64,000 nucleotides of DNA from Rhizobium pisi (GCF_003938655.1 NZ_RJJT01000006.1:186001-250000), one strand, 5' to 3'; counted from the stretch's first letter, positions 17,612 to 26,695 are shown. Program-made: numbers and translations. The notes: generated by a model not told the origin, from the sequence alone.

Positions 17612-18889
17612 TCAGAACTTGATCTTTACGCTGGTGGAGAGGGCAGCGACCAGATCATCCCCGAAGGAATAGGAGACGTCGTCGCCGTAGGTCTTGCCTT
17701 TATACACGAAGGTACCGGATTCACCGCTGGTCATGATGCCGAGCGCGCCGGCCAGACGCCATTCGACATTTTCGACCGGCGTGTAGGAAACGCCTGCGCC
17801 AAGCGTCCACGTGTCTGTCTGGGAGCCATAGCCCTGGCTCGTGCCGCGATCCCAGGTCAGGCTGACGGCGCCCGCCCACTGGTCGTTGAACTTGTGCCCG
17901 ACGCCGCCACCGATCGTCCAGCCGTCGCGATAGAAGAGATCGAGCGAGGTGAGCTGGGTGCTGCCGTTGCAGGCGACGACGCCCTTGTTGGCCTTCGGGC
18001 AGAAGGCGATCGACTGCAGCACGCTCCAATTCGTCCACTTGACCGAACCGAAGGCAAGCCAGTCGGGCGCAATGCCGCTCTGCAGCTTCAACTCGACGGA
18101 ATCCGGGGCCTCAGCCGAACCATAGACCGGCGTGACGACGCCAAGATAGGGATTCCTGGGATTGACGGCCTTCGGCACCTCGGTCAGATCGACCGTGCCC
18201 GTGAGATCGTCATACTTGACCTTGCTGTTGTAGAGCAGGCTGGCGCGGAAGGCGTATTCCGGGATTTCGTAGGCGATGCCCGCCCGCCATCCCCAGGCCT
18301 GGTCAGAAAGCTCCAGACGACCGGTGCCGTCATAGATCAGCGAGGCCGGCGGTGTGGTGATCGGCGCGACAAGGCGGGTCTTGAAACCCTCGACGGTCTG
18401 GTAGAAGCCGCCGCCGATCAGGCGAAGCTGGCCGGGTCCCATATCGAAACGATAGGAGCAGGTCAGGCCGTAGTTGCGGGTGCTGATCTTGGTTTCGATG
18501 TTGTTGTTGACGCCCAGCCAGTAAGTGCCGGGATTGGTATGCGCGCCGAAGGGTGTGGAATAGTCGCCCAAGCAATCGACCGCATCGCCGAAACCAACCT
18601 TCACGCCGAGATATGGGACCCAATAATTCTCGGTATCGTCGGCGGTGGTCGAACCGCCACCGATGCCATTGGTGCCGAGACCATCGCTCGCCTTGGTGTC
18701 CTTGACATTCTTCAGCTTGCGCTGCGGCATGACATAGGTGGCGCCGGACTGGACTGAAAACCGCGAATTGTCGAAGAGAAGGTCGACATTGTATCCACCG
18801 CGCTCCAGACCGCCGGCGAAGGACGGCGATGCAAGCGACGAAAGAAGAACGAGCGACGTTACGCCCTTGGAAAACATACGCGATGCCAT
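17612..18889 (-). CDS. Outer-membrane transport protein, OmpP1/FadL family
   Basis: This is a beta-barrel porin of the FadL class, which admits long-chain fatty acids and other hydrophobic compounds. The product has 425 residues with a signal peptide (MASRMFSKGVTSLVLLSSLA, cleavage after SFAG near residue 25). Alternating amphipathic strands follow, with a C-terminal aromatic (SVKIKF) recognised by the BAM machinery. The segment SGATYVMPQRKLKNV matches the family's N-terminal hatch region. ATG at 18889 has a nearby GGGGGAGAC ribosome site. An extension to 19024 would precede the signal peptide and is rejected. Substrate is not determinable. Confidence 0.86.
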   Translation of the reverse strand: MASRMFSKGVTSLVLLSSLASPSFAGGLERGGYNVDLLFDNSRFSVQSGATYVMPQRKLKNVKDTKASDGLGTNGIGGGSTTADDTENYWVPYLGVKVGFGDAVDCLGDYSTPFGAHTNPGTYWLGVNNNIETKISTRNYGLTCSYRFDMGPGQLRLIGGGFYQTVEGFKTRLVAPITTPPASLIYDGTGRLELSDQAWGWRAGIAYEIPEYAFRASLLYNSKVKYDDLTGTVDLTEVPKAVNPRNPYLGVVTPVYGSAEAPDSVELKLQSGIAPDWLAFGSVKWTNWSVLQSIAFCPKANKGVVACNGSTQLTSLDLFYRDGWTIGGGVGHKFNDQWAGAVSLTWDRGTSQGYGSQTDTWTLGAGVSYTPVENVEWRLAGALGIMTSGESGTFVYKGKTYGDDVSYSFGDDLVAALSTSVKIKF

Positions 18890-19226
18890 TGTGTCTCCCC
18901 CACTCCAGCAATTGATGTGGCGGCACTCTAGTAAGTGTTCGCCTGATATGGCAACGCGCCCCATGACAGCGCTTCCCATCGTTGCAGCGACTAATTTACG
19001 TAAAGAAATTGACGGACACGTCAAAAAATCTGGTTAATAAAATTTTATTCCGAGACGGATCATTTTTCGGGCAGCTTTTGGGTATTCATTCCAAACATTG
19101 CAGAAGCTGTATCAATCCGACAACAGTGGCAGTTTTCGCCAGCCAGAGGCTCCCAAGACCACAATCCACAGGCTGGAAGCCGGAAATCGGCCGTTTTCAG
19201 GACCGAATCGCCTACGCCAAAAAAGC

Positions 19227-19257
19227 AAAAAAGACGCGCCGGCGAAGGGCGCGTCTT
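19227..19257 (-). terminator. Terminator of valS
   Basis: AAGACGCGCC pairs with GGCGCGTCTT around a 7-nt loop, with six T residues on the minus strand. It ends about 30 bp past the valS stop. Confidence 0.85.
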
Positions 19258-19288
19258 TGGAATAACTTACCAAATGGGCTTGAGAAGC

Positions 19289-22132
19289 TTAACCGGCTTC
19301 GCTCACCCTGGAGAGTGCGATCCTCAAGCTTGCGATCTGCCCCTCCAGCTCCTCGAGCCGCTCCCGTTCAGCCTCGACCACCTCGGGATTGGCATTGGCG
19401 ACGAACTTCTCGTTGGAGAGCTTGCCGTTGATGCGGGAGATCTCGCCGTCCGTCTTGGCGATCGCCTTTTCCAAGCGAGCCTTTTCGGCGGAAAGGTCGA
19501 TCAGATTGCCGAGCGGCAGGCAGATGGTGGCCTCGGCGACGACGATCTGAGCGGCGCCCTTCGGCGCATCGTCGGCCAGCGATATGGCTTCCACGCGCGC
19601 GAGCCGTTTGATGGCGGCGTCGTGGCGGAACAGCCTTTCGCGCGTCAGGTTGTTGGCCTTGACAACGACGAGCGGCGCGGTTGCCGACGGCGGCACATTC
19701 ATTTCGGCGCGCACGGAGCGGATACCCGAGACGAGGTCGATCAGCCAGTTGATCTCGTCGGCAGCCCCATCGTCGGCATAGGACGGCGCCGGCCATTCGG
19801 CATGACAGACCAGCGTGTCGCGCTCCTTGCCTTCGCCCGCCGTATGCGCCCAGAGCTCTTCGGTCATGAAGGGCATGAAGGGATGCAGCAGCTTGTAGAT
19901 CTCTTCGAGAATATAGGCGCTGCAGGCCTGGGCTTCGGCCTTGGCGCCCTCATCCTCACCGTTGAAGACCGGCTTCAGCAGTTCGAGATACCAGTCGCAC
20001 ACTTCGTTCCAGACGAAGCGGTAGAGCGCACCGGCGGCGTCGTTGAAGCGGAAGGCTTCAAGCGCTTCCGTAACGTCACGTTCCGTACGGGCAAGTTCCG
20101 TGAGGATCCAGCGGTTGATCGTGAGCTCGGCGGCCTCCGGCACGAAATGCGGGTCGCTCTTTGCGCCGTTCATCTCGGCGAAGCGCGTGGCGTTCCAGAG
20201 CTTGGTGCCGAAATTGCGGTAGCCGGCGATGCGGGCCGGATCGAGCTTCACGTCGCGGCCCTGCGCGGCCATGATCGCCAGCGTGAAGCGCAGAGCGTCG
20301 GCGCCGTATTCGTCGATCAGTTCCAGGGGATCGATGACGTTGCCCTTCGACTTCGACATCTTCTGCCCGTTCTTGTCGCGGACCAGTGCGTGAATGTAGA
20401 TCGTGTGGAAGGGTTCGACGGGATCGCCATTCTCGTCCTTCATGAAATGCAGGCCCATCTGCATCATGCGAACGACCCAGAACGGGATGATATCGAAGCC
20501 GGTGACCAGAACATTCGTCGGATAGTATCGCGCGAGTTCCGGCGTCTGGTCGGGCCAGCCGAGTGTCGAGAATGGCCAGAGGGCTGAGGAGAACCATGTG
20601 TCGAGCACGTCCTCGTCCCGCGTCAGGATCTCACCCGGCTTGAAGTTTTCGAGCAGGTCTTCGACATAGGCCTTCATCGGCCCTTCATGCGAGAGATAGT
20701 GCTGGATCGCCGCCTGGAGCGCCTCTTCCTCGGTCTTTTCGACGAAGACCTGGCCATCCGGGCCATACCAGGCAGGAATCTGATGTCCCCACCAGAGCTG
20801 GCGGGAAATGCACCACGGCTCGATGTTCTCCAGCCAGTTGAAATAGGTGTTTTCCCAGTTCCTCGGAATAAACCGGGCTCTTCCCTCGCGGACAGATTCC
20901 AGCGCGGGTTGCCCCAAAGTCTTATTGTCGACAAACCACTGTTCCGTCAGCCGCGGCTCGATCGGCACGCCGCCACGGTCGCCATGCGGGACCATGTGCT
21001 TGTGCGGCTCGATCTTGTCGAGGAGGCCGGCCTCTTCGAAAATCTCGACAATGACCTTGCGCGCATGGAAGCGGTCCTGCCCTTCCAGACGGTCCCAGGC
21101 TCCATGGAGCGCCGCGGGATGGTCGAGACCTTCGAGGAAATCCTCGTTGTCCTTGATGGCGATCGTAGCGTCGATATTCATGACGTTGATCGCACGCAGG
21201 CCGGCGCGCTTGCCGACGTCAAAGTCGTTGAAGTCATGCGCCGGCGTGATCTTGACGGCACCGGTGCCGGCCGTTGGATCAGCATAGGAATCGGCGACAA
21301 CAGGAATCTTGCGGCCGACGATCGGCAGGATGACATGCTTGCCGATGATCGGCTTGTAACGCTCATCTTCAGGGTTCACGGCGATGCCGGTATCGCCCAG
21401 CATCGTTTCCGGCCGCGTCGTCGCGACGACGATGTAGTCACGCGTCTCGAATTCGGTCGGCTTGCCTTCCTCGTCGAAGGCAATGGGATACTGATAGGTG
21501 ACACCAGGCTCAAGCGGATAGCGCAGATGCCAGAGATGCCCCTTCACCTCCTGCTGTTCGACCTCCATGTCGGAAATGGCAGTCAACAGTTTAGGGTCCC
21601 AATTGACGAGGCGCTTGTCCTTGTAAATCAGGCCTTCCTTGTAGAGCGTGACGAAGACTTCGAGAACGGCCTGCGACAGGCCTTCATCCATGGTGAAACG
21701 CTCACGCGACCAGTCGCATGAGGCGCCGAGGCGCTTCAGCTGGTTGAAGATCAGCCCGCCCGATTCAGCTTTCCACTCCCAGATCTTGTCGATGAAGGCT
21801 TCGCGGCCCATTTCGCGGCGGCCCGGCAGTTGCTGTTCCATCAGCTTGCGCTCGACGACCATCTGCGTGGCGATGCCGGCGTGGTCCATGCCCGGTTGCC
21901 AGAGCACGTCCTTGCCGCGCATGCGCTCGAAGCGCACCAGGATGTCCTGCAGCGTGTTGTTGAGCGCGTGGCCCATGTGCAGCGAACCGGTGACGTTCGG
22001 CGGCGGGATCACGATGGTGAAGGTCTCGGCCCCCGGCTTGGCGTTCGCGCCGGCGCGGAAGGCGTCCGCCTCATCCCATTTCGCGGCGATTTTCGGTTCG
22101 ACGGCAGCGGAATCATAGGTCTTGTCGAGCAT
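19289..22132 (-). CDS. valS: Valine--tRNA ligase
   Basis: This class I synthetase charges tRNA-Val and edits mischarged threonine. The 947-residue product starts MLDKTYDSAAVEPKI. The HIGH motif lies in PPPNVTGSLHMGHALN near residue 45 and the KMSKS motif in GQKMSKSKGNVIDP near residue 560. The C-terminal coiled coil (LSAEKARLEKAIAKTDGEI to the end) is the tRNA-binding arm typical of ValRS. It sits downstream of popZ, separated by a terminator. Confidence 0.97.
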   Translation of the reverse strand: MLDKTYDSAAVEPKIAAKWDEADAFRAGANAKPGAETFTIVIPPPNVTGSLHMGHALNNTLQDILVRFERMRGKDVLWQPGMDHAGIATQMVVERKLMEQQLPGRREMGREAFIDKIWEWKAESGGLIFNQLKRLGASCDWSRERFTMDEGLSQAVLEVFVTLYKEGLIYKDKRLVNWDPKLLTAISDMEVEQQEVKGHLWHLRYPLEPGVTYQYPIAFDEEGKPTEFETRDYIVVATTRPETMLGDTGIAVNPEDERYKPIIGKHVILPIVGRKIPVVADSYADPTAGTGAVKITPAHDFNDFDVGKRAGLRAINVMNIDATIAIKDNEDFLEGLDHPAALHGAWDRLEGQDRFHARKVIVEIFEEAGLLDKIEPHKHMVPHGDRGGVPIEPRLTEQWFVDNKTLGQPALESVREGRARFIPRNWENTYFNWLENIEPWCISRQLWWGHQIPAWYGPDGQVFVEKTEEEALQAAIQHYLSHEGPMKAYVEDLLENFKPGEILTRDEDVLDTWFSSALWPFSTLGWPDQTPELARYYPTNVLVTGFDIIPFWVVRMMQMGLHFMKDENGDPVEPFHTIYIHALVRDKNGQKMSKSKGNVIDPLELIDEYGADALRFTLAIMAAQGRDVKLDPARIAGYRNFGTKLWNATRFAEMNGAKSDPHFVPEAAELTINRWILTELARTERDVTEALEAFRFNDAAGALYRFVWNEVCDWYLELLKPVFNGEDEGAKAEAQACSAYILEEIYKLLHPFMPFMTEELWAHTAGEGKERDTLVCHAEWPAPSYADDGAADEINWLIDLVSGIRSVRAEMNVPPSATAPLVVVKANNLTRERLFRHDAAIKRLARVEAISLADDAPKGAAQIVVAEATICLPLGNLIDLSAEKARLEKAIAKTDGEISRINGKLSNEKFVANANPEVVEAERERLEELEGQIASLRIALSRVSEAG

Positions 22133-22197
22133 TTTCTGACCAATTTCGAGGTTCGAGGATGGGCGTTTGTAAATAGGATGGGCACGGCCAAGTCAAT

Positions 22198-22230
22198 AAA
22201 AAAGCCGCCCCGGAGACCGGAGCGGCTTTT
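22198..22230 (-). terminator. Terminator between popZ and valS
   Basis: AAAAGCCGC with a short CCGG extension pairs with CCGG and GCGGCTTTT. T-runs are present in both directions. It lies 20 bp past the popZ stop and 66 bp before the valS start, so valS needs its own promoter in the short gap. Confidence 0.83.
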
Positions 22231-22249
22231 CAGGAAAAAAGCAATCCGA

Positions 22250-23128
22250 TCAGCGGCGCGGGCCGCGCGCCACGCGCTCGATTTCCTCGCGCACAAGCCG
22301 CTCGACCAGCGTCGGCAGATTATCATCAAGCCATTCGCGCAGCATCGGGCGAAGCATGTCCTCTGCGATCTCGTCCAGCGAGCGGCGCTCCGCGCCATCG
22401 ATCGCCGCGGCGAGTTCTTCAAAAGAGCGGCTGATCTGCAGGCCGGCATCTTCCGAAAGCAGCGTCGGCTGGACTTCCTCCATGACGCTCGGCAGGAAAC
22501 GGTCGGTCGACGACTGCACGGCGGGCTCCAGTGCCGGCGGCACTGCTTCGACGGCGGGCGTCAGCTCGGCGACCGCGACTTTCGGCGCTTCCGCGAACAT
22601 CGGCTCGGCCGGCTGCTGTTGGATCGGAGCATGCTGAACTGGCGCCGGAGCGACGGGGAAAACGGGCTGCGCCGGCTGAGGCTCCGGCTGTGGCGCTGCG
22701 GCGCGCGGCGGCTCTGGCATCAAGGCCGGCTGCGGTTCGGGCTGGCGGAAGGCGCTCGGAATTTCACGTAGCGCCTGCCCGGCCTGTGCGGCACTGCGCT
22801 CGGAGGCGGCGCGCACGCGGGCGGCGACATCGGCCAGCGACAGCGCGCGGGCCGGCACTTCAGATTCAGGGGTACCAGCCGAATTGGCGGCGACGAAACG
22901 CGGATCGGAGGAGCGCATGGTCGGTTCGGGAAATTCGACGCCGGCATAGGTATCGTCAACGGTCAGATGGATTTCGGAACCGTTCTCATCTTCGTCGGTG
23001 CCATAGACTGGCGGCAGGGATGCTGAAATCGCCTTGCCGGCGCCGGGCTCATTGCTTTCGATGATCTGGCGGATGGAGGCCAGAATTTCTTCCATGGACG
23101 GTTCACGCGCTACACTTGGCTGAGCCAT
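22250..23128 (-). CDS. popZ: PopZ-like polar organising protein (DUF2497)
   Basis: PopZ self-assembles into a matrix at the cell pole and anchors ParB-bound centromeres; in Rhizobiales it marks the growing pole. The 292-residue protein has the conserved N-terminal helix (PSMEEILASIRQIIESNE). A long Pro/Ala/Gln-rich acidic linker follows (about residues 100-200), and the C-terminal oligomerisation helices (SFEELAAAIDGAERRSLDEI and DMLRPMLREWLDDNLPTLVE) complete the classic layout. The GGGGATA ribosome site before the ATG is modest. Confidence 0.9.
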   Translation of the reverse strand: MAQPSVAREPSMEEILASIRQIIESNEPGAGKAISASLPPVYGTDEDENGSEIHLTVDDTYAGVEFPEPTMRSSDPRFVAANSAGTPESEVPARALSLADVAARVRAASERSAAQAGQALREIPSAFRQPEPQPALMPEPPRAAAPQPEPQPAQPVFPVAPAPVQHAPIQQQPAEPMFAEAPKVAVAELTPAVEAVPPALEPAVQSSTDRFLPSVMEEVQPTLLSEDAGLQISRSFEELAAAIDGAERRSLDEIAEDMLRPMLREWLDDNLPTLVERLVREEIERVARGPRR

Positions 23129-23384
23129 ATCTATCCCCGTTATCCCAAAACAACGACCGGATGGTGTGGAGAGCGTTCATCCGAATCACCACGACCTTAG
23201 AATACCCCAGGCGTGAAAAAAATCATCGCGAATCAAATGAATGCGGCCATGCACAGTTTTGTTACCCAATGTTTGCCGCCGAAAAATCCATAGCGATTTC
23301 AGGGTGACGATAGCCGCAGCCATCCGGTCCGACGCGGCAGGTTCAGGATAGAGAATGTTTGTGAAGGCTTTCCGGCGGCACCGA
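23129..23384. other. Gap between popZ and the PIMT-like gene
   Basis: About 255 bp with no credible gene on either strand. It holds the popZ promoter region. I recall a tolC-type outer-membrane efflux gene at this position in Sinorhizobium, and nothing resembling one remains here. Confidence 0.55.
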
Positions 23385-23412
23385 CAAAAAAACGGGCGCC
23401 GATGGCGCCCGT
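23385..23412 (-). terminator. Terminator of the PIMT-like gene
   Basis: ACGGGCGCC pairs with GGCGCCCGT around a 3-nt loop. Seven T residues follow on the minus strand. It begins about 26 bp past the stop at 23439. Confidence 0.9.
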
Positions 23413-23438
23413 TGCTGATTTCATCGGTAGAAACGACC

Positions 23439-24101
23439 TCAGAAAACGAATTCGCGTGCCTTGGCAAAACCCGGCAGCGCCTTGACGGAGGCATTGAAGA
23501 AGACGTTTTCCGAAACGGCGCCGCGTTCGGCGACGAAGACCTTGGCGCGGGCGGCATTGCCGTAACCCTCGACCGTCACCAGACGGCCGCCATCGCGCAA
23601 TTGACCGAGAAGAGCTGCCGGAACTTCCTCGACCGCGCCGTTGATGAAGATCAGATCATAGGGAGCGCCGGCAGCGTAACCCTTTTCGAGCGGGCCGGTC
23701 ACGACCTCGATTTTGCCGTAGCCGGCAAGCTGCGCCTTGGCCTCGGCCGCAAGCTGCTCGTCGCATTCGAGCGCGATAACCGAACCGGCAATGATCGACA
23801 GCAGCGCCGAGGTGTAACCCGTGCCGCAACCGACTTCGAGGACGAAATCATCCTTGGTGATCGCCGCGAGCTGCAGCAGCTTGGCAAGCGGCGAGGCCTC
23901 CATCAGGAAGCGGGCAGGCTTTGCAGGGGCGGCTGCGGAAATCTCGACATCGTTGTCGATATAGGCCAGCAGCTTCGCCTTCTCCGGCACGAACGCCTCA
24001 CGCGGCACCGTGAGAAACGCCGTCAGCACGGAATGCGAGGTAACGTCCGTCGTGCGAACCTGGTTGTCGACCATCTTTACGCGCGCTGCTTCGAAATCCA
24101 T
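23439..24101 (-). CDS. Protein-L-isoaspartate O-methyltransferase family protein (second copy)
   Basis: This is a 220-residue member of the PIMT family, cytoplasmic and SAM-dependent. Motif I reads VLEVGCGTGYTSALLS near residue 80, and the post-I acidic position is in VIALECDEQL. LMEASPLAKLLQLA replaces the usual substrate loop (compare [11 protein letters not shown] in the pcm product at 732), so the substrate may differ. This branch commonly sits beside tolC in Rhizobiales. ATG at 24101 is preferred to the adjacent ATG at 24104 because GAGAGG then has proper spacing. Confidence 0.85.
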   Translation of the reverse strand: MDFEAARVKMVDNQVRTTDVTSHSVLTAFLTVPREAFVPEKAKLLAYIDNDVEISAAAPAKPARFLMEASPLAKLLQLAAITKDDFVLEVGCGTGYTSALLSIIAGSVIALECDEQLAAEAKAQLAGYGKIEVVTGPLEKGYAAGAPYDLIFINGAVEEVPAALLGQLRDGGRLVTVEGYGNAARAKVFVAERGAVSENVFFNASVKALPGFAKAREFVF

Positions 24102-24314
24102 CATGTCCTCTCGCTCTTTGAAAAGCGGTTCCTGTCCCTGCGTCTCTTAATCTCCGCCACGAATGCTTTCAAGGCTTGGCAACCGTCGGCGAAAAGAATC
24201 CGGCGAGCGCTTCTTTCTCGCCACAGCCCCCATGAGGGACGCGGCACCTCAAACATGGAATCTTCGGCCTCTTGATGTTATCATCCCTACCGGAGGAAAT
24301 AGGAGGAGCAGGCC

Positions 24315-24416
24315 ATGTCTGCGATTTTCGAATATTTCACGCTGTTCGATTTCTTCATCCTCGCAGCGCTCATCGGCACCCTCTGCTGCGGGCTGCTCGA
24401 CGGCGAAACGAGCTGA
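24315..24416 (+). CDS. Putative 33-residue membrane peptide
   Basis: An ATG at 24315 opens a 33-codon frame (MSAIFEYFTLFDFFILAAL, then IGTLCCGLLDGETS) ending in TGA at 24414. An exceptionally strong ribosome site (AGGAGGAG, about eight bases before the ATG) supports translation. The composition is that of one membrane helix with a Cys-Cys pair at its end. It resembles small regulatory membrane peptides in general form only, and I recognise no family. Longer overlapping frames on either strand have no ribosome site and are discounted. Confidence 0.62.
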   Translation: MSAIFEYFTLFDFFILAALIGTLCCGLLDGETS

Positions 24417-24591
24417 GGCGATAGAGCGCCGAGAAGCGCTCGAAATTCTCCCGCATGGCATCTGCGGCAATCTCACGCTATGCGCTCGGTTGCCTTGAAA
24501 CAGTGGCTCCTTCCCCTCGACCGCCTTATGCGCATTAAGGTTATGTCAACCATTTTGTTGCGGCGCCCTCACCTTTCGCTATGGGTGCCGC

Positions 24592-24882
24592 ATGCAAACC
24601 TTCCTGATCCAATCGCGCGGCATAGAAGCGCTTCACTATAACGCTAATGTCCAACTGCTGCTGATCAAATACAGCAGCGGCGACATTCGCAGCATTACCC
24701 GTGTTTCGCCGCAAGGCCTGCGACGGCTGCTCGGCGCCGGCGCCGAAATCGATGGGGGATCCGAATTGAGCGATCCCGAATATCACGCGGAAATCCGCAA
24801 GGGCGGTCTGAAAGCGCTCTACCGCCTCACGGGAATCAATCCGGCGCAGTTCGATTTTTCGCCAGGTCCGCAGGTCTGGTAG
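24592..24882 (+). CDS. Small KTSC-like domain protein
   Basis: The 96-residue protein MQTFLIQSRGIEALHYNANVQ (in part) continues with LLLIKYSSGDIRSITRVS. This is similar to the KTSC fold, whose consensus has a tyrosine-containing strand, a sG-x-Y strand and a helix with two leucines (here GLRRLLGAG). KTSC proteins are small and of uncertain role, some linked to nucleic-acid enzymes. It is close to KTSC-type 25302 on the far side of tRNA-Cys. The domain assignment rests on pattern only. Confidence 0.55.
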   Translation: MQTFLIQSRGIEALHYNANVQLLLIKYSSGDIRSITRVSPQGLRRLLGAGAEIDGGSELSDPEYHAEIRKGGLKALYRLTGINPAQFDFSPGPQVW

Positions 24883-24956
24883 GACCCGTCGCAAGCACTG
24901 ACGCCGCACCGCCAGCGAGCCGCATTTTCTAACCGACTATGTCATGTGGGAAAATT

Positions 24957-25030
24957 TGGAGGCCTCGCCCGGAATTGAACCGGGGTACAAGGATTTGCAG
25001 TCCTCTGCGTCACCACTCCGCCACGAGGCC
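24957..25030 (-). tRNA. tRNA-Cys (GCA)
   Basis: On the minus strand the acceptor arm GGCCTCG pairs with CGAGGCC, the anticodon loop reads CTGCAAA with anticodon GCA, and the TTCAATTC loop is normal. The discriminator T and CCA end are encoded. Length is 74 nt. Confidence 0.97.
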
Positions 25031-25301
25031 TCACGTGCTCGTTATCTGAGCCGTGGCGAGCGTTTAGAATGATCGTAAGGAAATCGCAAGAGGGCATTTC
25101 GGAAAAACGCCTTTCCGCCGCTGCCGAAAATGGCCCCTTCCCCATTCCGGAACGGCCGGGCGCAAACTAAAGTTTCCCTATCGGCGACGATGTCCCGTTT
25201 CCTGTCAATGATCATATTTGAAATAAATCCCAAGCTTGACTTCGATCGTCGCCCGGACATCTTATTGCATCGGGAGGGCATAAGAGCTGTATGGAGCTGC
25301 T

Positions 25302-25640
25302 ATGGACTGGGCTGCCCTCAAATCGAAGCGCGGGCGGGCGGCATACGATGCCGAAACTCGGGAACTGCACGTAAAATTTCCCGGTTCTCAGCCGGTGAAA
25401 CACGCAGATATCCCGCAGCATGTCTACCAGAACCTGCTGGAAACGGATGATCCGCACTTCTACTACAAATATTATATCGCTCCCTCTCGCGTGACACCGG
25501 GCCGTCGACGACCATTCTCTGCCGTGTCCTATGGATTGAAGCTCGTGCTCCTCCTCATCGCCTGCAGCCTGTTGACGGCGAATGACCTCGATCCCGGCCC
25601 CGACGGGACTTTCCACGCGAGCGAACTCAGCTCGAACTAA
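25302..25640 (+). CDS. Small KTSC-like domain protein with C-terminal hydrophobic helix
   Basis: The 112-residue protein has AAYDAETRELHVKFPGSQ followed by IPQHVYQNLLETDDPHFYY, which follows the KTSC pattern (Y-d, V-x-F-x-G, VYxxLL, YF-xx-I) more closely than its neighbour at 24592. A hydrophobic segment near residues 78-94 (LKLVLLLIACSLLTA) may anchor it to the membrane. Start MDWAALKSK follows TATGGAGCTGCT with a GGAG site. The domain call is inference from sequence pattern. Confidence 0.55.
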   Translation: MDWAALKSKRGRAAYDAETRELHVKFPGSQPVKHADIPQHVYQNLLETDDPHFYYKYYIAPSRVTPGRRRPFSAVSYGLKLVLLLIACSLLTANDLDPGPDGTFHASELSSN

Positions 25641-25741
25641 ACCCGAATTCGTCCAAGCGCTACGCAGCCTCGATCACCGGGAGCAATGTGCCGACCGAAA
25701 ATTAGATGTTGGATTCCGGTCGAATCGTTACGACTCCAGTA

Positions 25742-26080
25742 TCAGCCGGCAAGATCGTCGCCGGTCTGCCATGCAAAAGTGCCCTTCATCGAGACTGCAA
25801 GGCGGCCAGTTGCGGCGCCTGGATTGTCGCTTCTTTTCTGATCACGGTAGCGGCGATCGTTCCGGTCGCGATTTTCCCCGTCGCGATCGTTGCGGCCGTT
25901 GAAATTGCGATAGTTTCGAGGTCCGCTAAATCCGCTTTGGCCATGATCGACCACGCAGCCTTCGGGGCGGCGGCAGATGCCGCGGGCGTCGAAACCGCCG
26001 CTATCGACACCTTGAGCCTCGGCGGGAACGCCTGAGAGAACGGTCGCCGCAGATAAGACGACCACGAAAAAAGCCTTCAT
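25742..26080 (-). CDS. Small secreted protein of unknown function
   Basis: The 112-residue product begins MKAFFVVVLSAATVLSGVP with a predicted signal peptide cut after AEA near residue 22. The mature part contains two cysteines (ICRRPEGC) and an Arg/Asp/Asn-rich low-complexity stretch. A GGTGAGGA ribosome site supports the ATG at 26080 over an in-frame codon nine residues upstream. I recognise no family. Confidence 0.6.
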   Translation of the reverse strand: MKAFFVVVLSAATVLSGVPAEAQGVDSGGFDARGICRRPEGCVVDHGQSGFSGPRNYRNFNGRNDRDGENRDRNDRRYRDQKRSDNPGAATGRLAVSMKGTFAWQTGDDLAG

Positions 26081-26174
26081 TTCCTCACCTTGTCCATTGT
26101 GGCGCATTTACACTGCATACACCACGAATGCGAAAAGCGATCCACTGTTCCACCCGACCGTCCCCGGGCGACGG

Positions 26175-26492
26175 TCAGCCGGCCGGCGTGCGCCGCCTGT
26201 GCCACCATACCGCCAGCCGCCGCCGAAGCCGGCGCGCAACTGGCAGATCGTGCGAGAGCACGAGGAAGCCAAGTGGCAGCATCCAGAAGCCGAGGATGGG
26301 CAGGAAGCCCAGCAATCCGCAGAAAATGAGGGCAATGCCGATTGCCATCCGCGCAATCCGCGAACGCGGCATACCGATGCTGAAAGAGCCGAGCATAAGC
26401 CTGCCGCTTGCGTGATCGATGCCGAAGCGCCGTGCCTTCACCTTGCGCTCAGCGTTGCCCTTCGTCTCTTCACGATCATTCCCATTCGTCAT
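26175..26492 (-). CDS. Small inner-membrane protein, unknown family
   Basis: The 105-residue protein has a basic, charged N-terminus, a helix-loop-helix hydrophobic region (MAIGIALIFCGLLGFLPILG and WMLPLGFLVLS, near residues 49-80) and an Arg-rich C-terminus (RRLRRRLAVWWHRRR). The layout resembles the PGPGW-type small membrane proteins, but that motif is not exact. It lies just before tRNA-Asn on the opposite strand. Confidence 0.6.
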   Translation of the reverse strand: MTNGNDREETKGNAERKVKARRFGIDHASGRLMLGSFSIGMPRSRIARMAIGIALIFCGLLGFLPILGFWMLPLGFLVLSHDLPVARRLRRRLAVWWHRRRTPAG

Positions 26493-26609
26493 GCGTCAGA
26501 GATGGGCGCAGACAACCGAAATACAAGTTCATTTCATTTTTTTGAAAAAACTGCTTGGCAAATCGGGAAAGCATTTGTATTAGCCCACTCACACCGCGCC
26601 AAGCAGTGA

Positions 26610-26684
26610 TCCCTGGTAGCTCAGCGGTAGAGCATTCGACTGTTAATCGACAGGTCGCCGGTTCGAATCCGGCCCGGGGAGCCA
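26610..26684 (+). tRNA. tRNA-Asn (GTT)
   Basis: Acceptor arm TCCCTGG pairs with CCGGGGA, the anticodon is GTT in CTGTTAA, and the TTCGAATC loop is normal. CCA is encoded, giving 75 nt. The region just downstream has unusual repeats and hairpins described separately. Confidence 0.97.
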
Positions 26685-26695
26685 TTTTTCAATAT

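Noticed and set aside
17249..18757. 502-codon plus-strand frame antisense to the FadL-type gene
   Set aside because: Antisense to a signal-peptide beta-barrel protein with terminator; no ribosome site.
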